64,000 nt of DNA from Adiantum capillus-veneris (taxonomy: Eukaryota > Streptophyta > Polypodiopsida > Polypodiales > Pteridaceae). Positions 43,723 to 55,313 of the stretch are shown piece by piece; within the stretch, counting starts at the first letter, position 1; the number at the start of each line of letters is the position of its first letter. Both the position numbers and the translations under genes were made by a program. The stretch lies in assembly GCA_014529385.2 (NCBI GenBank), contig CM043959.1:10568809-10632808 (forward strand), in the 5' to 3' direction. A model generated the notes under the pieces. The model made no database searches, had not been told where the DNA came from, and was given only the letters and a program-made list of their open reading frames with translations.

Positions 43723-44820
43723 CTATGTTAGTGGTAAATGATATTTTTTTAATCGACAACCACTAATCCAATTTGGCATTTCTTCATCTGCTAATGTAGC
43801 AAGCTTTACAGCTCCGCTTTGTGATAGGTCACTAATCACAAAGGGTCCCATCCCTCGCTTTTTAAGTTTCTTGGCATGTTGCTTCAAGGTATAAACAAGT
43901 ACATAATCACCTGTTTTGAACTCTTTTGTGCACACATGCTTGTCAAAAAACTCTTTTTGTCTTCTCTTTTTAGCATAGATCGAAGCTACAGCTCTCAAGC
44001 GAATTTCATCTAGCTTTTCAAGATCATCTATTCTTGAAGAGAGCTCATGCCCTGTCCATTCTAAGCGTTTCGCTACTCGTAGAGTTGGAAGTAAAAACTC
44101 TATGGGTAATATAGCATTTAGGCCAAACACCATGTTGTACGGTGTCGTTCCTATCGATGTTTTGTAAGCTACCTTGTATGCCCATAGTGTTGAGTGTTGC
44201 TGCTGATCCCAGTCTGTTCTCGATTCTGATACAATTTTAGTGAGAACCGTGCATAGTGTTTTATTTGTGTCCTCAGCTTGTCCATTTTCCTGTGCATGAT
44301 ATGGAGCAGATTTTCTATGTATGACCATGAATTCCTCTAGAAGATATTCAATGACTTCATTAAGAAAATGTGTTCCTCGATCACTGACAATTTCTATTGG
44401 TAAATTGTATCGTACAAAAACATTCTCATACAAAAATTGTGCAGTGGTTCGTGCATCTGCTTTTTGTGTTGCCTTGGCTTCCGCCCATTTCGTGAGATAG
44501 TCCGTAGCCACAATGATATATTCGGTATGGGTGCGATATACAGGTAGTTAAATAGGTCCCACAAAATCAATGCCCCATTTTGCAAATGCCCTTGCTCCCA
44601 TCATTGGCCGTAGTGGCATCTCATCTCTCTTTATTGGAACCTTGGTGCGTTGACATGCGTCACAACGCTTTACAAACTCGTTAGCATCCATATGCAATGT
44701 AGGCCACCATATTCCTGCGATTAAGGCAATTTTTGCCGTCTTATCGCCTGAAAAATGGCCTCCACTTATTCCTCCATGTGCGTTGTCAAGAAGTAGGCGG
44801 TCTTGCCAGGAAGGCACCGG
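43723..44820 (-). pseudogene. pol: Integrase core of element F
   Basis: The second zinc module ends here: DNAHGGISGGHFSGD, AGIWWPTLHMDANEFV, CDACQRTK. The core has Asp in WGIDFVGPI, Asp in IVSDRGTHFLNEV and Glu in NGQAEDTNK. The C-terminal subdomain (FKTGDYVLVYTLKQHAKKL, NWISGCRLKKY) has no chromodomain. One in-frame TAA lies at 44548 just after GPI. All parts and PR2 share one frame, so only stops separate integrase from PR2. The first half of the module is displaced by the insert at 44825-46915. Confidence 0.88.
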
Positions 44821-44824
44821 GCCT

Positions 44825-46915
44825 CTTGCTGTGAGAGTTTGTGAGGGAGCTCAAGGGTTATGAGAAAGAGCTAAGATGTAGATAACATAGCTTCTAGAGC
44901 TAAAGAAGAAATGTAGCCAAAGAAGCCGCTCACTTTTCCTTACAAACACACACGTGATGGAGAGAACTCATGAAAGATAGTCAGAACAAAACAAAAATGA
45001 AAACATCAAGATTAAGATCATATCGTATCATGGGTAGGATAAAAGGGTTAATGGATGAGTTAATGATATTTAATCTTTGTTGTCCAAATAAGCTACGGAT
45101 TGCTCTTTGGAACTGTAGCTTTGTGCTTACTATAATGTATATGTTTTGTCTAGCGATGGGGATTAGTTGTGAGTACAAATCCTCTTGATTCATAATAAAA
45201 TAACCACACTCACATCAAAAGAGAAGTTATAGTCAATAATAGGTAGTATGATGGGATCTAGTGAGAGAAGTATTTCGTTGAGCCTTTCAAGACCAAATAG
45301 AAACACTATGCGTTGCTGAAAGTGAATCTTTCGACTAATCCAAATGTTGACCCTAATAGATTGCACAGAATGGAAATGAAATAAATCGCCTCTATGTGGA
45401 TTATGGTTATTCATCAATGATATACTTAGTATGTTCAAACATAAAGGTGTGAAAGAAGTGAAAGGAGAAGAAGAAGAGAGTTTCTCTCCCAAGCCCTATT
45501 GTTGCTCTTAGGCAATAAGGATACTGCAGGGAGAGAAGTACCTGTAGCAAGGAGATTCTAGAGTTTGTGGAAGAGAATGAGAACCTTAAGAGAGAGAGGT
45601 GCTCGTGAACGATGAAGATATGGTCACTAACCTTGTGCACATAATTGTTTCCCGCACGAAGGTTGTGCCCGTTACATTGACAAAATTGCTGCTTGAATAC
45701 CTTCCAATGAAACAATTAAGACACAACAAGAGAGATGAAAGGAGGAGTAAAGATAGAATTAGAGATAGATCTAAGTGTGGTGGTGGTATTAAAGATAAAT
45801 AATGAGAGATAGAGAAGGAGTTAAAGACAAGTATTGGACTAGATATGCAAATGAAAGAAAAACTAGCAACATATATCTTACATCAGAGCAATCGCCACCA
45901 CCTTAATGGAGAGAGAAGATGAGGCAAGACTTTAGCCTTTCTTCAAGAGAAAGTGTGGCACTAAGATGAGTGTGACACTATGGAATTGAGCTATTCTCAC
46001 TCACTCATAACTTACCCCAATGAAGGGAAGGTTGCCCTTTTTATAGGTGAGGGAGCCATGTTTTACATAATCACTTGATTAGGCTAAAGAGTTAGCTCAA
46101 ATCAAATGTTCTTTGGATATTTCTTAAAATGGGAAATATTAGGACTCAAAATATCATGAAATTCAACATCTTTGGTCGTTGAGGCTCCATGTGGGTGCAT
46201 GATGTATGTGGGCCCCACCTAAGCATCTTCTGTGTGGCTCCAGCAGGGGGCCTAACTTGTGTGTCTTGTCCTTCAAGGAATCTTTGAGGTGTCACATTCA
46301 CATGCTTGTGTCTTTTATCCTCCAAATATCTTATTTTATGGAAAAAGACCAAGATTATCTCTTTTCACTTGATTCACCTGTTTACCATCTCTTCTTGCAG
46401 TGTAGTTGTGAGAGGATTTTTCACTCTTTTCCCTGTAACTTTTGACCTGTAACTCGGATTGACATGCTTCAAAAGGAAAAATTGGCCTACTAAAAGAGCT
46501 TGACTTGGTTTTGGCATTTTCTCCACGCCCTTAGGTTGGGATTTTCAAATTGGGATGGTCCAAGAAGCTTTGGATCTTCCTTTTCATGAAGTCTTATAGT
46601 AGGTCCTTCCCTCTTGTATGTATCCAAGAAGGTATGCATTATTGAAGGGTTATATTATTAAATAAATGTGAAAAGAAGAAAATAATTTATATATGGTAGG
46701 GTATAGCTAAGATATTAGAAGAAATATACAAATGCTTTTCCCCCAGACAAAAAGAGGCACAATCATTGATACTTCTCTTCTTGCAATACTTTCTAATAGT
46801 AATGTACATTTATATTACTTCAAAGGTAATACTAAGATATGGTAGAAAGATTTTATTTATGCATTGAGTATTATATGAAGTATACTTATGCGTCAAAAAG
46901 TCACAAGATAAATCG
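44825..46915 (-). mobile_element. Unidentified 2.1-kb insert in the F integrase
   Basis: It separates two parts of the integrase zinc module, with similarity to E on both sides. On the minus strand CTATAAAAAGG near 46042-46032 looks like a TATA box, and GA-rich stretches resemble LTR leaders. A diverged tandem repeat of about 200 bp spans 44980-45400. No pol motif, no clear target duplication and no matched ends were found; a solo LTR is the best guess. The flanks may overlap slightly in what they encode. Confidence 0.45.
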
Positions 46916-46916
46916 T

Positions 46917-47540
46917 TTAATGCCCGTTCCCACTATATACGTGCCACAGCACGACAGCGTGTTCTAGAATCAGCAGGTCTTCACTTTCACTTGCACAGAT
47001 TCTAAGTTGATTTTCCTTTCCTTGCTTATAGAGTTGTATCCCAATTAACTGAAAGTCACGAGCCTCCTGCTCTATAGCCCTTTTCCGTGCTCTTGTTATG
47101 TTTTCAGGAAATGTCCTTGTGGTTAAGAAATCAATGATATATTGACTCCATGTCGGTGCAATGTTTATCTGAAACAATGTCGCGTGTTCCTTTGGTCGTT
47201 TGGCACTACATATAGTACAACTATTAACATAAGCATGTGTGTCCTCGTACATAGTTGGCCAATAAACCCCTAATTGTTTCATTCTGTGGTGTGTTTTCAC
47301 TGTTGAACAAAGAAATGCACAATCCTGGACATGCGCTTCTTCTAGGCAACACTCGAATTCCTCCGGATTTATACATAATCGTAAGATTTGGTTTGATCCT
47401 AGGTGATACAGCCGTCCTGCAAACAATCAACTGGAAGTTTTTTGTTTGTCGAATTGTTTGTTGTTTGGCTTCCGTGTTATCAAACCTACCTCCAAAGGAA
47501 AGATTGCTAACAATTTCTTGAGACCATTTGGGTATCATTT
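46917..47540 (-). pseudogene. pol: First integrase zinc module and start of the second, element F
   Basis: Module 1: GRLYHLGSNQILRLCINPEE, QLGVYWPTMYEDTHAYV, CTICSAKRP. A linker follows (TLFQINIAPTWSQYI), then the start of module 2: GIQLYKQGKENQLRICASES and LLILEHA. The order is the same as in E (29.0-29.65 kb), which confirms that the duplication is ancestral. The first piece begins in another frame near 47538. Confidence 0.75.
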
Positions 47541-47576
47541 CAATATTGAAAAGATAAGCATCTAGTATGTCATCAT

Positions 47577-48960
47577 CTACTCCTTCAGAAGCTTCCCCAT
47601 TGTGTAGACATGAAAGATGATCAGCCCGTAGATGATTTTACCCTTTTTGACTATCACTATGAAATCAAACTCTAGCAATATAATAAACCATCGTACAATT
47701 CTCCCAGTATTGCATGGTTTATTTACCAGATACAAAAGAGCTTGATGATCTGTGAAGAACACAAATTTGTTTGCGAGCAAATAATGCTGAAATTTCTTTA
47801 CAGCATAAATCATTCCTAACCCCTCTCTTTCGGTGGTTGTGTAGTTCTTTTCCGCACTATTTAACTATGGGCTTGCATAACAAACTGGAAAATCCATTGT
47901 TCCGTCTCGAGGTTGAGCCACAATACTCCCGATTGCATATGTGTAGATTCATCAGTGTGAACATGGAATATCTTTTCCCAGTCCGGTGCTTTAAGTACAG
48001 GTATTGATACCGGGTTTTCCTTCAGCTTTTGGAATGAAGTTTCACACTCCTCAGTCCAGTAAAAATTGACTAACAAACGATACAGAGGTTGTACGATGAC
48101 TGCATACATATATATGAATCTTCGATAATACCCGCATGAAGGATTGCACTTGTTTCGCATTAGTAGGCCTGGGTAGGTCTACTATGACTTTGATTTGTCT
48201 AGGTTTGTGGTTATGCCATTTCTTGAGACAATGTGTCCTAAGATGCGGCCTTGCCTAACAATAAAAATACACTTTTCCGGGTTAAGACAGATTCGATATG
48301 TCCTGTATTTTTCAAACACCTTTTGCAAATGGTCAATATCTTCCTCTCGTAGAAGAGAGTGTACACAAAGATCATCCATGTATATTTCTAAAAATATTCT
48401 CAGGTATTCTTTGAACACGTGAGTTATTAACCTTTGAAAGGTAGCTGGTGCATTAGTTAAGCCGAAAGGCATAACTGATATGCATATATTCCCCATTATG
48501 TGGCAAACACTGTTTTGTGTTGATCATCTATTGCAATTGCCAGTTGGTTGTATCCTAAAAATCCATCTAGAAAGGAATAAGCCCGTTTCCCGGCCACCCT
48601 CTCAAGTACATGTTCTATGATCAGCAAGGGATAATTGTCCCTTATGGTGGCTGCATTTACCTTTTTGAGGTTTACACACACTCGCAGTTTTCCATTCTTT
48701 TTGGAGACAACCACAATGGGTGACACCCAATCTGTATGTTCGATTTCATAGATGAATTCAGCATCCATCAGCTTGTCAATCTCCTCTTTGATTCGTTTAG
48801 CAAATGTGTCATTATATGTATAAGGACGCTCTTTGCTAGGTTTGGCATCTGATTTCAAAGGAATTATATGTTGACATATAGATGGATCAACTCCTTTGAG
48901 ATATTTGTAGGACCATACGAACACATCTTTATACTTCTTGAGAAGTTGTGTTACCCGTTC
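47577..48960 (-). pseudogene. pol: Reverse transcriptase and RNase H of element F
   Basis: [52 protein letters not shown] and the catalytic EIYMDDLCVHS near 48380. RNase H: CGYYRRFIYMY connection, DWEKIFHVHTDES and FFTDHQALLYLVNK. Frameshifts lie near 48496, 48170 and 47850. It is much closer to E than to A or D. Confidence 0.9.
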
Positions 48961-49296
48961 TTCTACTTCAAGCTCTAAATCAGTTGCTATATAGATCGGC
49001 TAAGGTTTCTCATCTGGTTCCGCGAGGTCTATCCTTTTTGCATTTTCCAACCCATCGTAAGATTCCTCGTTTGTTCTTTCCCTGACTTGTGGTGTCATTA
49101 TGATTTTTCTGTCCTGGATGGTGAATTTCCGATAGTGTGATGGTACATTCATGTTTCCTTTTTTTGACTCCCCCTTACCATCACTATCTCCCTCAATAGT
49201 CCATTCCTCTCATAAAGATCGTTTTAGTTCTTGGTATTTCTGTTTACGCTCCAGTTTGGTCCACTCTGGGTCTTTTGTTGTTTCCTTTTTCGATTT

Positions 49297-49854
49297 TTAA
49301 GATTTTGTTTCTGTTTTAGCTTTCGGTGCTTGTCTTATTTCCTCTCGCGTTCCTTCCTTTCGAACTTTTGAGAATTTTCCTGATATTTGATCTTTTACAC
49401 AATCCTCTGCTTTGACAAGCATTAGATAGTGAGTTTTATCTTTGATCCTGGGCATCAGGTTTTCTCTCATTTTGTTTTCTGCTCGTTTTCTCCTATAGCG
49501 TTCCTGGCGTCTAGGGTGCTGATCGACAAAATCATAAAACTTGATATTCCCTGTTTTCTCCCCACGCTCACTTGAGCTGTCTGAACACTCATTATCTGCA
49601 TCTTTATTTACCTCCAGATACTCAGAGGAGTTATAAAACTCTTCTCGTTCTCGTGGTTCTACCATCTCATCTCCTTCTGGTATAATGCTTACCATGTAAT
49701 AGGGTAGCACATCATAGCCATCCTTATCGCAAAATTTTGTTGTTGGACTATCTGTAATGGTACAGACATCCAATACTGCAGGTATGTGTTCCCATTCCAA
49801 AGTTTCCAAGGCATCTTCAAGAAAAGGTTCCGAAATATAATCCTTGTCCTCCAA
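49297..49854 (-). pseudogene. Acidic region between PR1 and RT, element F
   Basis: An open piece of 185 codons with FCDKDGYDVLPYYMVSI shared with E, then acidic and basic runs (NECSDSSSERGEK, RRQERYRRKRAENKM). No known domain. The stretch 48961-49296 continues the polyprotein without recognisable motifs. Confidence 0.6.
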
Positions 49855-50599
49855 TCGCTCTTTCTAAGATGCATTCCTCTCTTTTTAAGCTTCCACAATG
49901 TGAAGTTCCACACATCCATAGCTCTTTTTGTTGCCCTAACCATGCTGGGAGTGCCAATCTTGCCAATGTAGCTGAATCAAACTCTTCCACTAGTGTCTGG
50001 TTCACATCTTTGTAACTATGGTCTTTCAAGTGAATTTTGGTTGTTGTCTCACCATGTCTAAGGTATATGTGGTCGTAACCCCAATCCTGGACCATCTTTA
50101 ATTGTTGCATGAATGGTCTCCCCAAGATGATCTCGTAATTGTTCTTTTTGTCAAAATCGACTATTGCAGATGTATGCTCATACTCGATTCCGCACGAGGT
50201 GACAATCACTTTTTCTAAGAGTCCTAGAGGCTTCTCCATGAACCCATCTGCCAATTGCAATTTCATTCTAGTAGCTCTCAAAGCTGGTTTGAACCCATCT
50301 GCCAATTGCAATTTCATTCTAGTAGCTCTCAAAGCTGGTTTTCCCCATTTTTTTGAGATTTCCTTGGTGGCGATAGCGACTCCTGCTCCACTGTGAAGAA
50401 TAGCCTTGGAAACCACTCCTTGGAATTCTACTGGTAGCGTGGTGTTTCCATCTTCTCCCTCACAATACTCTCCAACCTTGTTTAATGGTACTGGCCTAGT
50501 GTTTAGTTGAGGCCTATCCAATTCTCTGATCCCTTCTGAAGCTTCAAGGTGGGGTCTTTCACTCCAAATTTTTCTAGGCATTTGCCTACTGTGGTCCAC
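49855..50599 (-). pseudogene. pol: First protease (PR1) of element F, catalytic Asp replaced by His
   Basis: EYCEGEDGNTTLPVEFQG leads to AILHSGAGVAIATK near 50390, with His in place of the catalytic Asp as in E. Then GLLEKVIVTSCGIEY and YEIILGRPFMQQ near 50110. A 51-bp in-frame duplication (50240-50290 and 50291-50341) doubles 17 residues (KPALRATRMKLQLADGF) inside the domain. This duplication is absent in E. Confidence 0.8.
50240..50341. repeat. 51-bp perfect tandem duplication in PR1
   Basis: Units 50240-50290 and 50291-50341 are identical by eye, starting GAACCCATCTGCC. The exact multiple of three keeps the frame. Confidence 0.97.
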
Positions 50600-51680
50600 A
50601 TGTTTGGTCGTAACCTTAGGAGTTCAGCTAATGTGATTGTGCATGCCACCGGGGTGGACAATAACTCAATCAACCATTGTGAATCCATCACTTTGTTAGA
50701 AGAAATTCTTTGAGATGGGATCGCTCTCACCTCAGACTTGGCTTCATACTCTCCTAGGTAAGAGGGTAGAGTTTTTAGCAAGTCTGGTTCGCTGTGCCCC
50801 GAACTAATTGATCCCTGGTCTCCCCCTTGTGAATGTATATCAAAGTTTATTTGTGATCTTGCCTCAAATTCTTCAATAGGAGGTAAGATCTCATTTTTCT
50901 CTTTTCTCGTGATGTTCATGTGGTAACTCACCCTGCTCGCTTCGTTGGCCTCATGAATTTTCTTCCACAGATCATCTAGACTGTTACAATCCTTACCTAT
51001 TTCTACCAATGTTTTAGGTTGAAACCCGTCACTTGCCTCATCTATTGTATTTGGCACTATGATAGGCTCTCCCCTAGACTCATAGGCATTTGTGAGTTTT
51101 TCCTTCATTTCTACTTGTTCCTCTAAAGTTGGTTTGATAGGGGTTGGAGCTGGTACATCATGCCAATTTGCAGGTTTACCCAGCGGGTTTTCTATCAAAG
51201 ATTGAGTTGTCTCAATCATCTTTCTACACATTTCCAACCTCTGTTTTTCTATTTCAGCATATGGACTCCATCTTTGCTCTTGGGTTTGGTTCTTTTTTAG
51301 TCTGGCTTCGTAAGCTTTTAGAAGTGCATCTAACTACTCATTTACCTTGTCTACTAGTACTGATCCTCCTGATCCTGTACTTTTGGGTTCTGCTACTTCC
51401 TTGGGTGCTATGGTTGCCGCAGTGTGTGAGCTTAGGCTAGCTAGATCCTCTAACCGCTCTAATCTATCCTTCATGTGTTTTAACTCCTCGGATAGAGCCG
51501 TTTGCTCTCCTTCTTTCTTGGCTTTCATACACGCTTTTCTAGCTTTCAAAGTGCTTCTCTGATTTTCGTTTCTGAACTTGGGGCATTGGTTTTTGGCTCT
51601 TCAATTATGGGTTCGATCGTCATTCTTTGAGCTTGGGCTCGTGTCACTGCCTGAATAGGTATTATTGTTTCGTTTTCTGA
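50600..51680 (-). pseudogene. gag-protease linker of element F
   Basis: Open pieces 51549-51334 and 51237-50503 share one frame with an in-frame stop between. A probable coiled coil (LKHMKDRLERLEDL) is followed by GSGGSVLVDKVNE, matching E. The rest (PTPIKPTLEEQVEMKEKL, LPSYLGEYEAKSEVRAIP) is hydrophilic and unassigned. At 51681-51685 the target duplication of element D begins. Confidence 0.65.
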
Positions 51681-51685
51681 CCCCC

Positions 51686-53288
51686 TGTAACATTTAATGG
51701 CCTAATAACTTGTGTGTAGCGGAAATTATCATGAACATAGTGGGCATTTCATTAGAATAGATTCCTAATGAGAGTTACAAGAGTGCTTGGGTGGAGAGAG
51801 CAACAAAAAGCATAACACCTAGTTAGATAGCATGAACAATACTTTCAAAAGAGAGAGAAATTAAGCAATTGACAACAGTTGAGGACTGGATTTGCATGGA
51901 GTCGGTCCCCCCTCCAAAAGGCTTTGTATTGTGGTTTCTCCCATCAAGAGAGACATTGTACAATACAATTCTTTGTGTTCCTTCAAGACTAGTTAGTGCA
52001 ATGAAGATGAAAGCTTCATGCACCAAGCAAAACACTTAGCAAACACAACTTTAATTATCCCCGGTCTCAGACCCAAGACCTCACACACCTTCGAAGATGG
52101 TGAGAGCTAGCAGGGTATGAGAGTAGATTGAGAGGAAGAAGGAGTATCTTACGAGAAAGATGTACATCTCCTCACATAATCACTCATATCAGCATAGCTT
52201 ATCTTAGTAATTAGCATGTTAGAGGAGATAAGCATTCATTGAAGCTTGGCTCTTGGTTGGATTTGCATCCACATGCCAAGAGTGTGTCGATGTAGGCTTC
52301 TATCTCACAAGCTTGGAGTAGGTGATGAGCTCTCCATTAAAGCTTGGGAAGAGATAGTCTTCTTTACTTCTCACATAGGCTGTGTGAGAGTGTGTGTGTG
52401 TGATAATGCCTTGCAAAAATCAGCCCCCTCTCTCTCTTGGGCGAGCCCTCTTGCTATTTTCTCTTGCAGGCTCCCCATTGGACCTCCCCAGGGCTAGCCT
52501 ATCACAATTAAGCAGCATAAGTGATAGCCTTCTGACATGTGTCCCCCTTTCCTCTTTTGTGAGAGCTTAATCAATTAAACTTAATTGATTCAAATGAATT
52601 AAATTCCCATTGGACCTTTCTCCATTCTGACCAATAGGAATAAAGTAGCCCATTGGCCTGCTCAATTCCTACTGGACCCCTTCACAGGCTGTCCAATAAT
52701 CATCCAGAAGACTTAATTTTCATTGGTTCTTTTTATTAAGTGTTTTAAAATGAATTAAGCTAAATTTACTCTAGCCTAATTCTCATTGGTCCACTTCAAG
52801 GGTCATCCAATAGGAATTGAGCACACTTTGGGAGAAACTAGCTTAGGCATCTGACATGTGTCCTTCATTCCCTTTGTGTAAAGGGGGCTTGTGTGTGTGT
52901 GTGTGTGTGTGGCTTTCTCTCTCATCCCCTACTTGCTAGGCTCGCCCCCTCCTATGTAGGGATATGCAAGACTTTTTTGGTCACACACAAAGCATCCAAT
53001 TCCTAAAGGTTGACCTTTGGACATAACCTTTGAATTTTGGAACCTTAGCATTTTGGAAGTCTTAATGGGTTGAACCTTAGGGTCTTTTTAGCCCATTGTT
53101 TCACATGGCTCTTTTGCAGATGGCCCCCCCTTTGGATCCCTATTTTCCCTCCTTTGGATCCCTACTGTGGGCGGTCTGCTAGCTTAACCAATATTCTAGC
53201 TTTTTCTCCCCTGGCACTTCCCCATATTAAATGATTAGTTTAACATGAGAAAATCATTTAGGAGAATTAGATATTGATTATTTTTACA
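51686..53288 (-). repeat. 3' LTR of element D
   Basis: On the minus strand it starts TGTAAAAATAATCAATATC at 53288 and ends AAATGTTACA at 51686. It contains a (TG)n microsatellite (52890-52911) and a cluster of CCAAT/ATTGG pentamers at 52475-52815. Confidence 0.95.
52470..52820. promoter_or_regulatory. Cluster of CCAAT boxes in the D LTR
   Basis: About eight CCAAT or ATTGG pentamers occur within 350 bp, on both strands, in contexts such as CCCATTGGACC, GACCAATAGG, TCATTGGTCC and TCCAATAGG. The same cluster is in the other LTR (59840-60190), where a further copy is intact (CTATTGGAC against CTACTGGAC). They could bind NF-Y-type factors. Confidence 0.5.
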
Positions 53289-53302
53289 TTACCTCTCTCT
53301 TG
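53289..53302 (-). other. Polypurine tract of element D
   Basis: CAAGAGAGAGGTAA on the minus strand directly precedes the 3' LTR. The 3' noncoding region 53303-53651 holds no gene. Confidence 0.85.
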
Positions 53303-53651
53303 AAATCATAGTCGTCCTCGACTATGGTGTAGAGAAGATAAAGCATATTCATGAGTCCTTTTGTTAGCGGGTAGAGGATCCCTATGTTACTATGTTACCC
53401 TACAACATCATTCCACAATGGATGACTAGTCCATTTGGTGCTTGAGAGCCTGAGGCTACCGCAAGCATGTCTACACATTAGTCCTATCAATCTTCCATAG
53501 TAGAGTGACAAGCTCTACTTGGTGTTTGGGAGATGTCGTCTCTGCAAACTTGATCTAAACATGCATACTACTTCATTTTTGTGCACAATAAAGAAAAAGA
53601 GAGTCTTATAAGACAAAAACTTTGTTCATTTTTAACATTTTGTACATTTGC

Positions 53652-55306
53652 TTACTCTTGGGAAGCATTGTAAGCATTGACAAGGTTTAGGTTATCCTTT
53701 AATTGTATGCCTTGCATCCATCTAGCATCTTCAAAAGGATAATTCTTAAACTTAATAAGATATCGTCGGATAGTCTTACCCCCTCTTAATACCTTGTCTT
53801 CATGTCGGAGAATGGAATCGGGCTCGAGCACCTCCTCTTGGTCCTCGATCTCGGGTGGGTCTTCAATAGTTGGTTCTTGAGGTGGCTCTCCTTTGTAAGG
53901 CTTTAATAGGCTCACATGGAAATCATTGTGCATGAGCCAATGATTGGGCAACTTGAGTTGATAGGCCATCTCATGGATTGGCCTAAGAATCTGGAAGGGA
54001 CCATAGTACCTTTTTGCTAGTTTAGCATAATACTTTTGGTGGCATGTAGGATTCTTGCCCGTCGTGTGCCTTAATCGAGCCTTGGGAAACTTTAACAAGA
54101 CCCAATCGTTTTCTTTAAAGGCTTGGGCTATTCTGTGCTTGTCAGCAGCAGCCTTTTGCCTTTGTTGTGAGATAGAGATAGCATCCTTAATCTTTTGAAA
54201 AGATTCTTGTAGGTCTCGGCTATAGTCATCTGCAACGAAGATCTTCCCATGTACTTTAAGTAGCAAGGGACTTTTTTATCTTCCCTCAATTACCTCGAAA
54301 GGTGCTTTTCCCGTGGAAGTATGTACAGTGTTATTGTAAGCATACTCCACTAAGGGTAAGTACTTCTCCCATTGGGATCTTTGATCTACTTCCGTTACAT
54401 AGGCTTTTAGTAGATCGAGAATGGTTAGGTTAGCTATTTCACTTTGGCCATCCGTTTGTGGATGATTGGCCGAAGAGAAGTTTAGCCTTGTCCCTAAATT
54501 CTCAAAGAGACCCTTCCAGAAATTACTGGTCATTCTAGGATCTCTATCCAACACTATGGACATTGGCAAGCCATGGTACTTGAAAATTTGTGAAATAAAG
54601 AGGGTTGCCATTTGATGGGCTTTGATAGTCTTTGATAGTCTTTTTGATGGGCTTTGATAGTCTTTTTGACAGGTATAAAATGAGCTTGTTTATTGAACCT
54701 ATCTACTATCGTCCATATTCCCGTATTCCCATGGATAGACTTAGGCAATCCAAAGATAAAATCCATGGATATGCTCTCCTATGGTGAATTAGAGATTGGC
54801 AAGAGTTGAAGCAATCCAAGTTGCTTCCCTCTATCAAATTTTGTCTTTTGGCATACCACACATTTAGAAACATACTCTTGTATGTTCACTTTCATGGTAG
54901 GCCAATAGAAATATGTTTCAATTCCCTTTAAGGTAGACTGAATCCCTCCATGCCCCGCATACGGTGGATCATGAGATTCATACATTACTTTCTCACGTAG
55001 TGAGTTAGTAACGCATAGTCTATTTCCATAGAGAAGATAACCATCTTGTAAAGTAAATGGTTCTTGTTTCTTCCCTAATGCAAGGGCTGAAATCACATCT
55101 CTAAATTCGGGATCAATAGCGTACTCATCTATCATTAAAGATAGATCATTGTGAGTTGCTACGGAAACCGCATTCACTCTCGGCCGTCTTGAGAGTGCAT
55201 CAGCTACTTGATTATGCTTGCCAGCAATGTGAGCAATATGAAAATGAAATTGCAAAAGGAAATTTGCCCACCTCATTTTTTTGTCGGAGAGCTTGGTTTG
55301 CGTCAT
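53652..55306 (-). pseudogene. pol: RNase H end, integrase and chromodomain-like module, element D
   Basis: It begins with the RNase H end (MTQTKLSDKKMRWANFLLQF, VADALSRRP). The zinc module reads HDPPYAGHGG, YFYWPTMKVNIQEYV, CVVCQKTK. The core has Asp in MDFIFGLPK, Asp in IVLDRDPRMTSNFW and Glu in DGQSEIANLT. The end is HVSLLKPYKGE and the chromodomain-like YLIKFKNYPFEDARWMQG near 53700-53770. TAG at 54779-54781 replaces the Trp of SPWES by one transition. A slippage insertion of GATAGTCTTT-type repeats (54615-54670) shifts the frame. TAA at 54276. Confidence 0.92.
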
Positions 55307-55313
55307 GAAGTAC

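Noticed and set aside
44825-46915. Firm solo-LTR call
   Set aside because: Candidate ends at 44830 and 46905 give non-matching flanks (CTTGC against AGATA), so no target duplication supports it.
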